Below are positions 42,311-51,460 of a DNA stretch of 64,000 nt, in pieces; positions within the stretch are counted from its first letter, which is position 1, and each line of letters begins with the position of its first letter. The notes beneath the pieces are model-generated. The model had not been told where the DNA came from and did no database searches. It saw only the letters and a program-made list of their open reading frames with translations. This DNA is from Agromyces ramosus (GTDB lineage Bacteria > Actinomycetota > Actinomycetes > Actinomycetales > Microbacteriaceae), in assembly GCF_004216665.1 (NCBI RefSeq), contig NZ_SGWY01000001.1, forward strand, positions 124,001-188,000. The letters run 5' to 3'. Both the position numbers and the translations under genes were made by a program.

Positions 42311-43192
42311 ATGCCGACCCCCGACCTCGCGGGCGCCCTGAACGAGTGGTTCGCGGATGCCGCGCGGCCGCTGCCGTGGCGGGCGGCCGAGGTGTCGCCG
42401 TGGGCGGTGCTCGTCAGCGAGTTCATGCTGCAGCAGACCCAGGTCGCGCGCGTGGTGCCCCGGTGGAAGGCGTGGATCGGGCGCTGGCCGACGCCGGCCG
42501 CCCTCGCCGCCGAACCGCCGTCGGAGGCAGTGCGCGCCTGGGACCGGCTCGGCTACCCGCGCCGCGCGCTGTGGCTGCACCGGGCCGCCGTCGAGATCGT
42601 CGAGCGCCACGGCGGCGAGGTCCCCGCGGAGCTCGACGACCTGCTCGCGCTGCAGGGCGTCGGCCCGTACACGGCCCGGGCGATCGCGGCGTTCGCGTTC
42701 GGCCGGCGGCACCCGGTGGTCGACACCAACACCCGCCGGGTGATCGCGCGGGCCGTGCTCGGCCAGGCCCAGCCCGGTCCCCCGGCGACGGGCCGCGATC
42801 TCGCGGCGATGGGGGCGCTGCTTCCCGCGTCGGATGCCGCGGCCCGCGCCTTCAACGCCGCGGCGATGGAGCTCGGCGCGACGGTGTGCACCGCGCGGAC
42901 CCCGTCGTGCGACGCCTGCCCGATCGCCGCCGCGTGCGCGTGGCGCGCCGCTGGGTATCCACCGTACGACGGTCCACGCAGGGCCGTGCAGGGGCGATTC
43001 GAGGGATCCGATCGCCAGGTGCGGGGGCTCGTGATGCGCGAGCTGAGGGCGGCGCATCGACCGGTGCACGCGGGCGAGCTCGCGACGCTGTGGCCGGATG
43101 CCGCGCAGCTCGAGCGCGCCCTCGGCGGCCTCGTCGCCGACGGGCTCGCCGTCGCGGATGCCGGCGGGGGCCTGCGCCTCCCCGACGCGTAG
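42311..43192 (+). CDS. mutY: A/G-specific adenine glycosylase
   Basis: A 293-residue DNA glycosylase that removes adenine opposite 8-oxoguanine. E37 in SEFMLQQTQV, the helix-hairpin-helix LQGVGPYTARAI and catalytic D138 in VVDTNTRRV are present. The iron-sulfur cluster is bound by C193, C200, C203 and C209. The MutT-like C-terminal domain that recognises 8-oxoG in E. coli MutY is lacking; instead about 80 residues form a small winged-helix-like end. This shorter form is common in Actinobacteria. It has a leaderless TAGGCT-N6-ATG start. Confidence 0.93.
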   Translation: MPTPDLAGALNEWFADAARPLPWRAAEVSPWAVLVSEFMLQQTQVARVVPRWKAWIGRWPTPAALAAEPPSEAVRAWDRLGYPRRALWLHRAAVEIVERHGGEVPAELDDLLALQGVGPYTARAIAAFAFGRRHPVVDTNTRRVIARAVLGQAQPGPPATGRDLAAMGALLPASDAAARAFNAAAMELGATVCTARTPSCDACPIAAACAWRAAGYPPYDGPRRAVQGRFEGSDRQVRGLVMRELRAAHRPVHAGELATLWPDAAQLERALGGLVADGLAVADAGGGLRLPDA

Positions 43193-43238
43193 CAACCGCG
43201 ACGTCGGCGCCGCGACCCCGATGTGCGAGTATGCAGGG

Positions 43239-44198
43239 ATGTCCGTGACGTCGCTGCCCGGGCGCCGGCCCAGCCCCGACGACCTGCTCGTGCTGCTGGC
43301 CGTGGCGCGCGCGGGTCGCTACACGGCCGCGGCCGACGAGCTCGGCCTCAACCACACCACGATCGCACGGCGGATCGGCGCCCTCGAGGACGCTCTCGGC
43401 GGTCGCGTGCTGGCGCGCGGCGCGGCGGGATGGGTGCTCACGCCGCTCGGCGAGCACGCGATCGCGGCGGCCGAGGGCGTGGAGCGTGCGCTCGGCACGC
43501 TGACGCCCGACGCGCCGCGGCTGTCCGGTGTCGTCCGTCTCTCGGCGACGGACGGATTCAGCGGCTACATCGCCTCGCCGGCGATCGCCGAGGTGCGACG
43601 CGAACACCCCGACGTGTCGCTCGAGATCGTCGCGGCGACCCGGCGCGCCGCGCAGCAGCGCGTGGGGGTCGACCTCGAGGTCGTCGTCGGACGCCCGCAC
43701 GTGCATCGCGCCGAGGCGATCCACCTGGGCGACTACGCGCTCGGCCTCTACGCGAGCCGGGCGTTCCTGGCCGATCACGGCACGCCGGCCACGCCGGCCG
43801 AGCTCGAGGGCGCCCCGCTCGTGTACTTCATCGAGTCGATGCTGCAGGTCGACGCGCTCGACGAGGCGCGACGCTCGACGCGCGGCATGGTCGACGCGGT
43901 ATCGAGCACGAACGTGTACGTGCATGTCGACGCGACGAGGGCGGGCGCGGGGTTCGGCCTGCTGCCCGCGTTCCTGGCCGACCGGCACGGCGACCTCGTG
44001 CGCCTGTTCGCGGACGAGATCGACGAGCACCTGCCGTACTGGCTCGTCTGCCGCCCCGAGGCGCTGCGGCAGCCGACCGTGCTCGTGTTCATCGCGGCGC
44101 TGCGCGCACGCATCGCCGCCGTCGAAGACGAGCTGCTCGGCCACCGCACCCGGCCCGGCACCGGCGACGATGACGCCACCGGCGAGGGCACGGCCTAG
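43239..44198 (+). CDS. LysR-family transcriptional regulator
   Basis: A 319-residue LTTR. The helix-turn-helix spans LLAVARAGRYTAAADELGLNHTTIARRIGALEDALGG (about 18-53), and a periplasmic-binding-type effector domain follows. The effector and target are unknown; the nearest genes (mutY, rbfA) are unlikely targets, so it may act elsewhere. The start at ATG 43239 puts the HTH at the usual place. Its TAG stop shares CTAG with the convergent rbfA stop (44195-44198). Confidence 0.9.
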   Translation: MSVTSLPGRRPSPDDLLVLLAVARAGRYTAAADELGLNHTTIARRIGALEDALGGRVLARGAAGWVLTPLGEHAIAAAEGVERALGTLTPDAPRLSGVVRLSATDGFSGYIASPAIAEVRREHPDVSLEIVAATRRAAQQRVGVDLEVVVGRPHVHRAEAIHLGDYALGLYASRAFLADHGTPATPAELEGAPLVYFIESMLQVDALDEARRSTRGMVDAVSSTNVYVHVDATRAGAGFGLLPAFLADRHGDLVRLFADEIDEHLPYWLVCRPEALRQPTVLVFIAALRARIAAVEDELLGHRTRPGTGDDDATGEGTA

Positions 44199-44701
44199 CG
44201 GGGTCCGCCCGCCTCCGCGTCGTCGGCGAGGTCGGATGCCTCGTCGTCGAGCTCGTCCCAGTCGTCGGCGTCCTCGTCGAGCTCACGCGGCTTCACGTAC
44301 GGGTCGGCGTCGCCGGCGTACTCGGCCGTCGAGGCCAGCGCGTCGGTCTCGGCGTCGCGCGTGCGCGCCTCGCGGAGCAGCGACTCGATGTGCTCGGCGT
44401 TCTCGGGAATCGCGTCGTGGATGAACTCGAGCGACGGGGTGAGCCGAGCCGTGATGTTGCGGCCGACCTCGGTGCGCAGCATTCCGGTCGCCGACTTCAG
44501 GGCGAGCGCCGAGTCGCGGCGCTCCTCCTCGCTGCCGTAGACCGTGTAGAAGATGCTCGCGTGCTGCAGGTCGCCCGTGACGCGGACGTCCGTGATCGTC
44601 ACGAACCCGAGCCGCGGGTCGCGCAGCCCCTTGTCGAGCCGTCGCGCGACGATCTCCTTGATACGATCGGCCAGCTTCCTGGCCCGTGCCGGATCCGCCA
44701 T
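44195..44701 (-). CDS. rbfA: 30S ribosome-binding factor A
   Basis: A 168-residue ribosome maturation factor acting on the 5' end of 16S rRNA. KH-like core: ARKLADRIKEIVARRL, LGFVTITDVRVTGDLQHASIFYTVYG and TARLTPSLEFIHD. A long acidic tail (residues ~115-168, ending DEDADDWDELDDEASDLADDAEAGG) is typical of actinobacterial RbfA. It follows infB by 126 bases containing a large inverted repeat. ATG 44701 gives the normal MADPARARK beginning. Confidence 0.95.
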   Translation of the reverse strand: MADPARARKLADRIKEIVARRLDKGLRDPRLGFVTITDVRVTGDLQHASIFYTVYGSEEERRDSALALKSATGMLRTEVGRNITARLTPSLEFIHDAIPENAEHIESLLREARTRDAETDALASTAEYAGDADPYVKPRELDEDADDWDELDDEASDLADDAEAGGPR

Positions 44702-44742
44702 GTTCCCTGCCCTTCCCTCGCCCTGCGTCGGCTTGCGCCGGA

Positions 44743-44814
44743 GGGGTTCCGCTCTCTTCCTGGGTGAATCGGGGAAGGGGCCCCGCTCTTCACTCAGGAA
44801 GAGAGCGGGACCCC
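44743..44814 (-). other. Large imperfect hairpin between infB and rbfA
   Basis: Two 26-nt arms (44743-44768 and 44789-44814) match at 24 positions around a 20-nt loop. In the infB-rbfA mRNA it starts 14 bases after the infB stop and ends 41 bases before rbfA. It may be a partial terminator, attenuator or RNase III-type processing site. Confidence 0.75.
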
Positions 44815-44827
44815 GACCCTCGAGCAA

Positions 44828-47617
44828 CTAGGCGCGGGGCTTCTCCCGCATCTCGATCGTCTCGATCTCGTCGCCGATCTGGATGTCGTTGTACTTGCCG
44901 AGGCCGATGCCCGCCTCGAAGTCCGTGCGGACCTCGGTGACGTCGTCCTTGAACCGGCGCAGCGACTCGATGGCGAGGTTGTCGCCCACCACGACGCCGT
45001 CGCGGATGACGCGAGCCTTGGCGTTGCGCGTGATCGTTCCCGACCGCACGATGACACCGGCGATGTTGCCGAACTTCGAGGAGCGGAACACCTCGCGGAT
45101 CTCGGCGACACCCGACTGCACCTCTTCGAACTCGGGCTTGAGCATGCCCTTCAGCGAGTTCTCGATGTCGTCGATCGCGTTGTAGATGACGTTGTAGAAG
45201 CGCACGTCCACGCCCTCGCGGGCGGCACGCTCGCGCGCCTTCACGTCGGGGCGGACGTTGAACCCGATGACGATCGCGTTGTCGATCGTCGCCAGGTCGA
45301 TGTCGCTCTCGGTCACGGCACCCACACCGCGGTGGAGGATGCGCAGCTGCACCGAGTCGTCGACCTCGATCTTCATGAGCGACTCCTCGAGCGCCTCGAC
45401 GGCACCCGACACGTCGCCCTTGATGATGAGGTTGAGCGCCTCCACCTTGCCCTCTTCGAGCGCACGGGTGAAGTCCTCGAGCGAGATGCGCTTGCGCGCC
45501 TTGGCCAGCTGGGCGTTGCGCTCGGCGGCCTCTCGCTTCTCGGCGATCTGGCGGGCGGTGCGGTCCTCCTCGGTGACGAGGAAGGTGTCGCCCGCTCGCG
45601 GGACGCTCGAGAGGCCCTGCACCTGCACCGGGCGCGACGGGGTCGCGGCGGCCACGGGGTCGCCGTTCTCGTCGGCCATGGCACGCACGCGGCCGTAGGC
45701 GGTGCCCGCGACGATCGCGTCGCCGACCCGGAGCGTGCCCGACTGGATGAGCACGGTCGCGACGGCGCCTCGACCCTTGTCGAGCTTCGCCTCGATGGCG
45801 ACGCCGCGCGCGTCCTTGTCGGGGTTCGCACGCAGGTCGAGCCCGGCATCCGCCGTGAGGAGCACCGCGTCGAGCAGCTCCTGGATGCCGATGCCCTCGC
45901 GCGCCGACACGTCGACGAACATGACGTCGCCGCCGTACTCCTCGGCGACGAGGCCGAACTCGGTGAGCTGCTGGCGCACCTTGGCGGGGTTGGCGTCGGG
46001 CTTGTCGATCTTGTTCACCGCGACCACGATCGGCACGTTGGCCGACTGGGCGTGGTTCAGCGCCTCGATCGTCTGCGGCATGATGCCGTCGTCGGCCGCC
46101 ACCACGAGGATCGCGATGTCGGTCACCTGTGCACCACGGGCTCGCATGGCGGTGAACGCCTCGTGACCCGGGGTGTCGATGAAGGTGATCGCGCGGTCGA
46201 TGCCCTCGTGCTCGGTGTGCACCTGGTACGCACCGATGTGCTGGGTGATGCCGCCGGCCTCGCCCGCGACGACGTTCGCGTTGCGGATCGCGTCGAGGAG
46301 GCGGGTCTTGCCGTGGTCGACGTGGCCCATGACGGTGACGACCGGCGGGCGGATCTCGAGATCCTCGTCGGTCTCGTCCTCGAGCTCCTGGTCGAGGTCG
46401 ATGTCGAAGCCCTCGAGGAGCTCCCTGTCCTCGTCCTCGGGCGAGACGACCTGGATCTTGTAGCCGAGCTCCTCGCCGAGCACCTGGAAGGTGGCCTCGT
46501 CGAGCGACTCCGTCGCCGTCGCCATCTCACCGAGGTGGAACAGCACGGTGACGAGCGAACCGGGGTTCGCGTCGATCTTGTCGGCGAAGTCGGAGATCGA
46601 GGCGCCGCGTCGCAGGCGGATGACGGTGTTGCCGTCGCCACGGGGAACGCTCACGCCGCCGAGCGACGGAGCCTCCCGCATCTCGAATTCCTGCCGCTTC
46701 GTGCGCTTCGACTTTCGGGCCTTGCTCTTGCCGCCACCACGGCCGAAGGCACCGGCCGTGCCGCCACCGGGACCGCGGCCACGGCCGCCGCCACCGGCCG
46801 GACGCGGGCCGCCGAAGCCGCCCGCACCACCGGGGCGCTGGAATCCGCCGCCGGCGCCGCCGGGACGCGCGCCGGCACCGGCACCGGCGCCACCGGGGCG
46901 CTGGAAGCCGCCGCCTGCACCGCCGGGACGGCCGCCGGCGCCTGCCGGACGGGGTCCGCCGGGACGCGGGGAGCCGGGGCGCGGAGCCTGCGGGCGCGGG
47001 ATGTTGCCGGGGCTCGGGCGCTGGCCCATGCCCTGCGAGCTCGAGAACGGGTTGTTGCCCGGACGCGGCTGGGCGGGGCGCGAGCCCATGCCCTGCGAGC
47101 TCGAGAACGGGTTGTTGCCGGGACGCGGCGCGCCGGGGCGCGGTGCGGGGCGCGGGATGGCGCCTCCGGGCTTGGGCGCCGACGCGGGCTTGGCGACATC
47201 CGACGCGGCGGGCGCCTCAGGCGCCTCGGGCGCCTTGCCGGCGGCAGCCTGTGCGGCACGCTCCTCGGCCTGCGCCTGGCGCTCGGCGACCGTCATCGGT
47301 GCCTCGCCGACCGGTGCGGCCGGAGCCGCAGCCGGTGCCTCGGGCACCTCGGGCGCCGCCTTCGGCGCCGGCTTGGGGCCCGGCTTCGCCGCCGTGGCAG
47401 GGGCCGTCGCCTTGGCGGGCGCGCCCTTGGCGGGCGCGGCGTTCGCCGCGGTGCCCGCGGCCTCGAGCGCGGCCTTCAGCCGGCGGGCCACGGGGGGTTC
47501 GATGGACGACGAGGGTCCCTTGACGTACTCGCCCATCTCCTTGAGCTTCTCAAGGGCGATCTTGCTGTCGACACCGAGTTCGGATGCGATCTCGTGTACG
47601 CGTGGTTTGGCAGCCAC
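44828..47617 (-). CDS. infB: Translation initiation factor IF-2
   Basis: A 929-residue GTPase that places initiator tRNA on the 30S subunit. The N-terminal helix ([31 protein letters not shown]) is followed by about 250 residues of Ala/Pro- then Gly/Arg/Pro-rich linker containing a duplicated [14 protein letters not shown] unit. G-domain motifs: [19 protein letters not shown] and NKIDKPDA. The start is GTG 47617 with AGGAGA four bases upstream, and the ribosome binding site lies at the edge of a hairpin (47624-47650). Confidence 0.97.
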   Translation of the reverse strand: MAAKPRVHEIASELGVDSKIALEKLKEMGEYVKGPSSSIEPPVARRLKAALEAAGTAANAAPAKGAPAKATAPATAAKPGPKPAPKAAPEVPEAPAAAPAAPVGEAPMTVAERQAQAEERAAQAAAGKAPEAPEAPAASDVAKPASAPKPGGAIPRPAPRPGAPRPGNNPFSSSQGMGSRPAQPRPGNNPFSSSQGMGQRPSPGNIPRPQAPRPGSPRPGGPRPAGAGGRPGGAGGGFQRPGGAGAGAGARPGGAGGGFQRPGGAGGFGGPRPAGGGGRGRGPGGGTAGAFGRGGGKSKARKSKRTKRQEFEMREAPSLGGVSVPRGDGNTVIRLRRGASISDFADKIDANPGSLVTVLFHLGEMATATESLDEATFQVLGEELGYKIQVVSPEDEDRELLEGFDIDLDQELEDETDEDLEIRPPVVTVMGHVDHGKTRLLDAIRNANVVAGEAGGITQHIGAYQVHTEHEGIDRAITFIDTPGHEAFTAMRARGAQVTDIAILVVAADDGIMPQTIEALNHAQSANVPIVVAVNKIDKPDANPAKVRQQLTEFGLVAEEYGGDVMFVDVSAREGIGIQELLDAVLLTADAGLDLRANPDKDARGVAIEAKLDKGRGAVATVLIQSGTLRVGDAIVAGTAYGRVRAMADENGDPVAAATPSRPVQVQGLSSVPRAGDTFLVTEEDRTARQIAEKREAAERNAQLAKARKRISLEDFTRALEEGKVEALNLIIKGDVSGAVEALEESLMKIEVDDSVQLRILHRGVGAVTESDIDLATIDNAIVIGFNVRPDVKARERAAREGVDVRFYNVIYNAIDDIENSLKGMLKPEFEEVQSGVAEIREVFRSSKFGNIAGVIVRSGTITRNAKARVIRDGVVVGDNLAIESLRRFKDDVTEVRTDFEAGIGLGKYNDIQIGDEIETIEMREKPRA

Positions 47618-47623
47618 TTCTCT

Positions 47624-47650
47624 CCTGTTCCGGGCCCACCCCGAAACAGG
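47624..47650 (-). promoter_or_regulatory. Hairpin touching the infB ribosome binding site
   Basis: In the mRNA, CCTGTTTCGG pairs with CCGGAACAGG (nine Watson-Crick pairs and one U-G) around a seven-base loop. The last bases (AGG) belong to the AGGAGA Shine-Dalgarno sequence, six bases before the GTG, so pairing could limit IF-2 synthesis. Confidence 0.5.
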
Positions 47651-47704
47651 GGCGGACCATCAATGGCGGACGGGTCTCATTTCGAGCCGCTCATGAGTTG
47701 TCCA

Positions 47705-47950
47705 TTAGCCGTTCAGCCTGTTCTCTACGTTGCTGGTGTCCACCTCGCCGCGGATGCGGAGTGCGCGTCCGAAGGCGCGTCGCCGCACGGCGAGCCGGTA
47801 GCACTCGAGCGTCGGATGCAGCCACGCACCCCTGCCCGGAAGCACGGCCGAGGCATCCGCCACGACGTGGGAGTTCTGGGAGACGACCCTCAGAAGCGAG
47901 GACCGCGGGGCGCGCGAACGGCATCCGATGCACGTTCTGACGGGTTCCAT
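47705..47950 (-). CDS. ylxR: YlxR (DUF448) RNA-binding protein
   Basis: An 81-residue protein with the YlxR signature RTCIGCRSRAPRSSLLRVV at the N-terminus, and GRGAWLHPTLECYRLAVRRRAFGRALR. YlxR proteins sit between nusA and infB and bind RNA or nucleoid components; in other bacteria they affect transcription and RNase P. The position here is canonical (43 bases after nusA, 87 before infB). Confidence 0.93.
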   Translation of the reverse strand: MEPVRTCIGCRSRAPRSSLLRVVSQNSHVVADASAVLPGRGAWLHPTLECYRLAVRRRAFGRALRIRGEVDTSNVENRLNG

Positions 47951-47993
47951 CCTACACCTCTGGGCTGGGAGCCTGCCGACGCAGGCCGGCGGC

Positions 47994-48992
47994 TCAGTTC
48001 GACTCGAGGATCGAGTCGGGCTGGATGTCGATCTTGGCGCCCGTCAGCTTCGCCGCCAGGCGGGCGTTCTGGCCCTCCTTGCCGATCGCCAGCGAGAGCT
48101 GGTAGTCGGGCACGAGGGCGCGCACGGCACGCGTGGACTCGTCGATGACGAACGCGCTCGTGACCTTGGCGGGCGAGAGCGCACTCGCGACGAAGGTCGC
48201 GAGGTCGTCGGACCAGTCGACGATGTCGATCTTCTCGGCGCCGAGCTCGGCGGTGACGGCGCGTACGCGCTGCCCGAGCTCGCCGATCGCCGCGCCCTTG
48301 GCGTTCACGCCCGGCTGGTTCGCCCGCACCGCGATCTTGGTGCGATGGCCCGCCTCGCGGGCGAGCGACACGATCTCGACGACGCCCGACGCGATCTCGG
48401 GCACCTCGAGCGCGAAGAGCTTGCGCACGAGCGCCGGGTGGGTGCGGGACACCGTGATCGAGGGGCCCTTCTGGCCCTTCGCCACGCTCGTCACGTACAC
48501 CCGGATGCGCTGGCCGTGCGGGTACTCCTCGCCGGGCACCTGCTCCTCTGGCGGGAGGATCGCCTCGACGGTGCCGAGGTCGATGTGCACCATCCGCGGA
48601 TTCGGCCCCTGCTGGATGACGCCCGCGACGATGTCGCCCTCGCGTCCGCGGAACTCGCCGAGCACCGCGTCGTCGGCGAGGTCGCGGAGGCGCTGGTTGA
48701 TGACCTGCTTCGCAGCGAACGCGGCGATGCGGCCGAAGTCGCTGGGGCTGTCCTCGGCCTCGCCGATGACGTTGCCCTCCTCGTCGAGCTCGGGCACGTA
48801 TACCGACACGTGTCCGGTCTTGCGATCGAGGTGCGCACGCGCACCCGACGGGTTCGCGTGACCGTGCTGGCCGGGGTTGGTGTGCTTCAAGTAGGCCATG
48901 AGGATCGCCTGCTCGATGATCTCCACCAGTTCGTCGAACGGGATCTCCTTCTCGCGCTCCATCATGCGGAGCACGCTGAGGTCGATGTCCAT
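47994..48992 (-). CDS. nusA: Transcription termination/antitermination factor NusA
   Basis: A 332-residue NusA: N-terminal RNA-polymerase-binding domain (MDIDLSVLRMMEREKEIPFDELVEIIEQAI), S1 domain (EGDIVAGVIQQGPNPRMVHIDLG), and two KH domains (RTHPALVRKLFALEVPEIASGVVEIVSLAREAGHRTKIAV; LSLAIGKEGQNARLAAKLTGAKIDI). It lacks the C-terminal acidic repeats of E. coli NusA, as in other Actinobacteria. rimP, the usual gene immediately upstream, is absent; the gap 48993-49189 contains only the promoter side and the phoX terminator. Confidence 0.96.
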   Translation of the reverse strand: MDIDLSVLRMMEREKEIPFDELVEIIEQAILMAYLKHTNPGQHGHANPSGARAHLDRKTGHVSVYVPELDEEGNVIGEAEDSPSDFGRIAAFAAKQVINQRLRDLADDAVLGEFRGREGDIVAGVIQQGPNPRMVHIDLGTVEAILPPEEQVPGEEYPHGQRIRVYVTSVAKGQKGPSITVSRTHPALVRKLFALEVPEIASGVVEIVSLAREAGHRTKIAVRANQPGVNAKGAAIGELGQRVRAVTAELGAEKIDIVDWSDDLATFVASALSPAKVTSAFVIDESTRAVRALVPDYQLSLAIGKEGQNARLAAKLTGAKIDIQPDSILESN

Positions 48993-49139
48993 CGCCGGCC
49001 TCCTCTATTCAGCTCTCAGTGCCGCTTCCCCTCGGAGCGGACGACTCTCTACCGTACCGGATGCGGCGGGGCCCGTCATCCGGCGGGCGGGCCCGACCGA
49101 CGCATCCGCGATCCACCCGGGAACGGCGCGCGGCAGCGG

Positions 49140-49169
49140 GGCGACGGATGCCACGCGGCATCCGTCGCC
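49140..49169 (-). terminator. Terminator after phoX
   Basis: GGCGACGGATGCC / GGCATCCGTCGCC, 13-bp perfect arms with a four-base loop, beginning 20 bases after the PhoX stop codon. It insulates nusA from phoX and contains both orientations of the GGATGCC word. Confidence 0.8.
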
Positions 49170-49189
49170 CGCCGGAGTTCGAGGCGCGC

Positions 49190-51247
49190 CTATGCCCGGA
49201 ACACCTGCACGACCGAGGGCCGCGGCGCCGCCGCCCTGCCGCCGCCGTGGGCGGCGACGTAGTCGGGGAAGAACGAGCGCTGCGCACCGACCGCGCCGTT
49301 CTCGCCCGGGTGCTGGACGGCCACGAAGACGAGGCCCTCCCGGTCGTGGATGACCGGGCCGCAGGTCTCGGCCTCGCGCGGCACCGAGAGGAACTGCTGC
49401 ACGTTGCCGCGCTGGTCGCCCTCGAGCGGCACCTTGAACAGCCCGTCGTTGTAGCCGATGGTGCCGGGGGCGCCGTCGGTCGAGATCCAGAGGTTGCCCT
49501 CGGAGTCGAACGCCACGTTGTCGGGGCACGAGATCGGCGACACGAGCTCCTTCGGGAACCCCGCGAAGTAGGTGTACGCGGTGGTCGAGGGGTCGCCGCA
49601 GAGCAGCAGGATGCTCCAGCCGAAGGTCTCCCCCGCCTGGCCCGACGTCTCGGTCAGCTCCACCACGTGGCCGTAGCGGTTGCCCGAGACCGGGTTCGCC
49701 TCGTCGACCGGAGCACTCGCACCGCCGCGGTTGCTGTTGTTGGTGAGCGCGAGGTAGACCTTGCCGGTGAGCGGGCTGGGCTCGACGTCCTCGGGGCGAT
49801 CCATCTTGGTGGCGCCGACGAGGTCGGCCGCCAGGCGCGTGTACACGAGCACCTCCTCGGTGGACATCCCGGGCACGACGCTCTCGCCGTCGCGCGTGAG
49901 CGCGATCCACTGCCCCGATCCGTCGAACAGGCCGTCGCTCGGAAGCGCGCCGCCGCCGGTGATCTCACCCGCCGGCGAGTTGCCGGAGAAGCGGGCGACG
50001 AAGAGGTCGCCCTCGCTCAGGAGGCGCATGTTCCGCTTGCGGGCCCCGGTCGAGGTCGCGGCGGTGTAGCGGCCCTTCGAGACGAACTTGTAGAGGTAGT
50101 CGTTGCGCTCGTCATCGCCCATGTACGCCACGACGCGACCGTCCTCGGCGATCGTGACGTTCGCCCCCTCGTGCTTGAACCGGCCCATCGCCGTGTGCTT
50201 CAGCGGCGTCGAGGTGGGGTCGCTCGGGTCGATCTCGACGATGTAGCCGAACCGGTTGGGCTCGTACACGTAGTCGGGATCGTGGGCGTCGAAGCGGGGG
50301 TCGTAGGCCTCCCAGCCCGTCTCCGTCGAGGTCGTGGACGTGCCGCTGTAGCGCTTCTGCGCGGCCGTGTCGGCGGCCCAGGCGAAGTAGCCGTTGAAGT
50401 TCTCCTCGCCCGACAGCACCGTGCCCCACGGCGTGGTGCCGCCGGCGCAGTTGCCCAGCGTGCCCCTGACCCAGCGACCCTCGGGGTCGGCAGCGGTCTT
50501 CACGAGGTCGGACCCGGCCGCGGGGCCCGTGAGCTCGAACACCGTCTCGACCGTGATGCGGCGATTGCGCCGGCCGTCGACGACGTACGACCACGGCTCG
50601 CCGACCTTGCGACGCTGCAGCTCGACGACCGACATGCCCTGCGCGGCCTTGTAGATGTCGCCACGGCGTCGGCGCTCGGCGGGATCGGTCGTGGCGGGGA
50701 ACATGATGTTCGGGTTCACGTACTCGTGGTTGTTGACCAGCACGCCCGACTTGCCGCTCGGGTCGGCGATGATGTCGAGGTAGTCGCTGTTGTAGCCGAA
50801 CTGACCGGCCTGCGCCTCGGGGGTCTGGTGCTCGAAGTCGAGCGCCGGCGTCGAGGAGAACAGCGGGTCGCCCCACCGGATGATCGGCTGCCACGTGTAG
50901 CCGGCCGGCACCGTGAACTCGTCGACGAGGCGGTTGACGGGATCGATCGGACCGAACGCGAGACCGGAGGTGCCCGGCTGCGCGGCGTACGCGGCGCCGG
51001 AGGCACCGCCTCCGGCGGCATCGCCGACCACGAGGCCGATGGCGCCGGCGAGGCCGAGGCCGAGCAGGGAACGCCGGGAGAGGGCGGACGAGGCGATGTC
51101 GCGGAAGTGCGGGTTGTCCGACGTGTTGCACTCGGGGCCGAGGCACGCGTTCGCGCACTTCAACTGGCACGTCACGGCGGATCGCTTGCCGCGCACGTGG
51201 TCGGACATCGGGAGCAATCGCAGCCGGGGCTGGTCGGAAATCGTCAT
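49190..51247 (-). CDS. PhoX-family alkaline phosphatase
   Basis: A 685-residue exported phosphatase. A long N-terminus contains RSAVTCQLKCANACLGPECN with clustered cysteines, then the twin-arginine signal SRRSLLGLGLAGAIG (57-71), so it should leave folded through Tat. The mature part has PhoX features: NNHEYVNPN, NCAGGTTPWGTVLSGEENFNGYF, YGYIVEIDP-like FGYIVEIDPSD, PEDVEPSPLTGKVYLALTNN and DREGLVFVAVQHPG. PhoX is a calcium/iron phosphomonoesterase that frees phosphate from organic esters. A three-unit PHO-box-like element lies at 51323-51351. Confidence 0.92.
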   Translation of the reverse strand: MTISDQPRLRLLPMSDHVRGKRSAVTCQLKCANACLGPECNTSDNPHFRDIASSALSRRSLLGLGLAGAIGLVVGDAAGGGASGAAYAAQPGTSGLAFGPIDPVNRLVDEFTVPAGYTWQPIIRWGDPLFSSTPALDFEHQTPEAQAGQFGYNSDYLDIIADPSGKSGVLVNNHEYVNPNIMFPATTDPAERRRRGDIYKAAQGMSVVELQRRKVGEPWSYVVDGRRNRRITVETVFELTGPAAGSDLVKTAADPEGRWVRGTLGNCAGGTTPWGTVLSGEENFNGYFAWAADTAAQKRYSGTSTTSTETGWEAYDPRFDAHDPDYVYEPNRFGYIVEIDPSDPTSTPLKHTAMGRFKHEGANVTIAEDGRVVAYMGDDERNDYLYKFVSKGRYTAATSTGARKRNMRLLSEGDLFVARFSGNSPAGEITGGGALPSDGLFDGSGQWIALTRDGESVVPGMSTEEVLVYTRLAADLVGATKMDRPEDVEPSPLTGKVYLALTNNSNRGGASAPVDEANPVSGNRYGHVVELTETSGQAGETFGWSILLLCGDPSTTAYTYFAGFPKELVSPISCPDNVAFDSEGNLWISTDGAPGTIGYNDGLFKVPLEGDQRGNVQQFLSVPREAETCGPVIHDREGLVFVAVQHPGENGAVGAQRSFFPDYVAAHGGGRAAAPRPSVVQVFRA

Positions 51248-51322
51248 GTCAGCGGGTCCTCACGATCGACGAACGGGTCGATCCGAGGGTCGTCCTGCCA
51301 GGCGACGCGAATCCGCCACGTC

Positions 51323-51351
51323 GATGAACGTCGAGTGTCCGCGGGGTGAAC
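51323..51351 (-). promoter_or_regulatory. PHO-box-like triple repeat upstream of phoX
   Basis: On the minus strand GTTCACC-CCGC-GGACACT-CGAC-GTTCATC: first unit perfect, third 6/7, middle degenerate, all on 11-bp spacing, 76-104 bases before the phoX ATG. This matches the direct-repeat layout of actinobacterial PhoP boxes. Confidence 0.6.
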
Positions 51352-51460
51352 CGTGCGTGCGTCGAGGCATCCGTCGCCTCGCGCACGGATCGCCTACTGC
51401 GCGGCGACCCCCGGGCGCAAGGGGGCGAGCGACGGGGGTCCGCGTCGATACGCTGTGCCG

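Noticed and set aside
46980-47140. Repeated stretch in infB taken first as a CRISPR-like or mobile repeat
   Set aside because: It is two in-frame copies of [14 protein letters not shown] in the IF-2 linker, normal for Microbacteriaceae IF-2; spacers and array structure are absent.
45332-48148. A 938-codon plus-strand open frame opposite infB/ylxR
   Set aside because: It is the complement of the IF-2 gene; the composition (Arg/Gly/His/Asp) is that of an antisense shadow.
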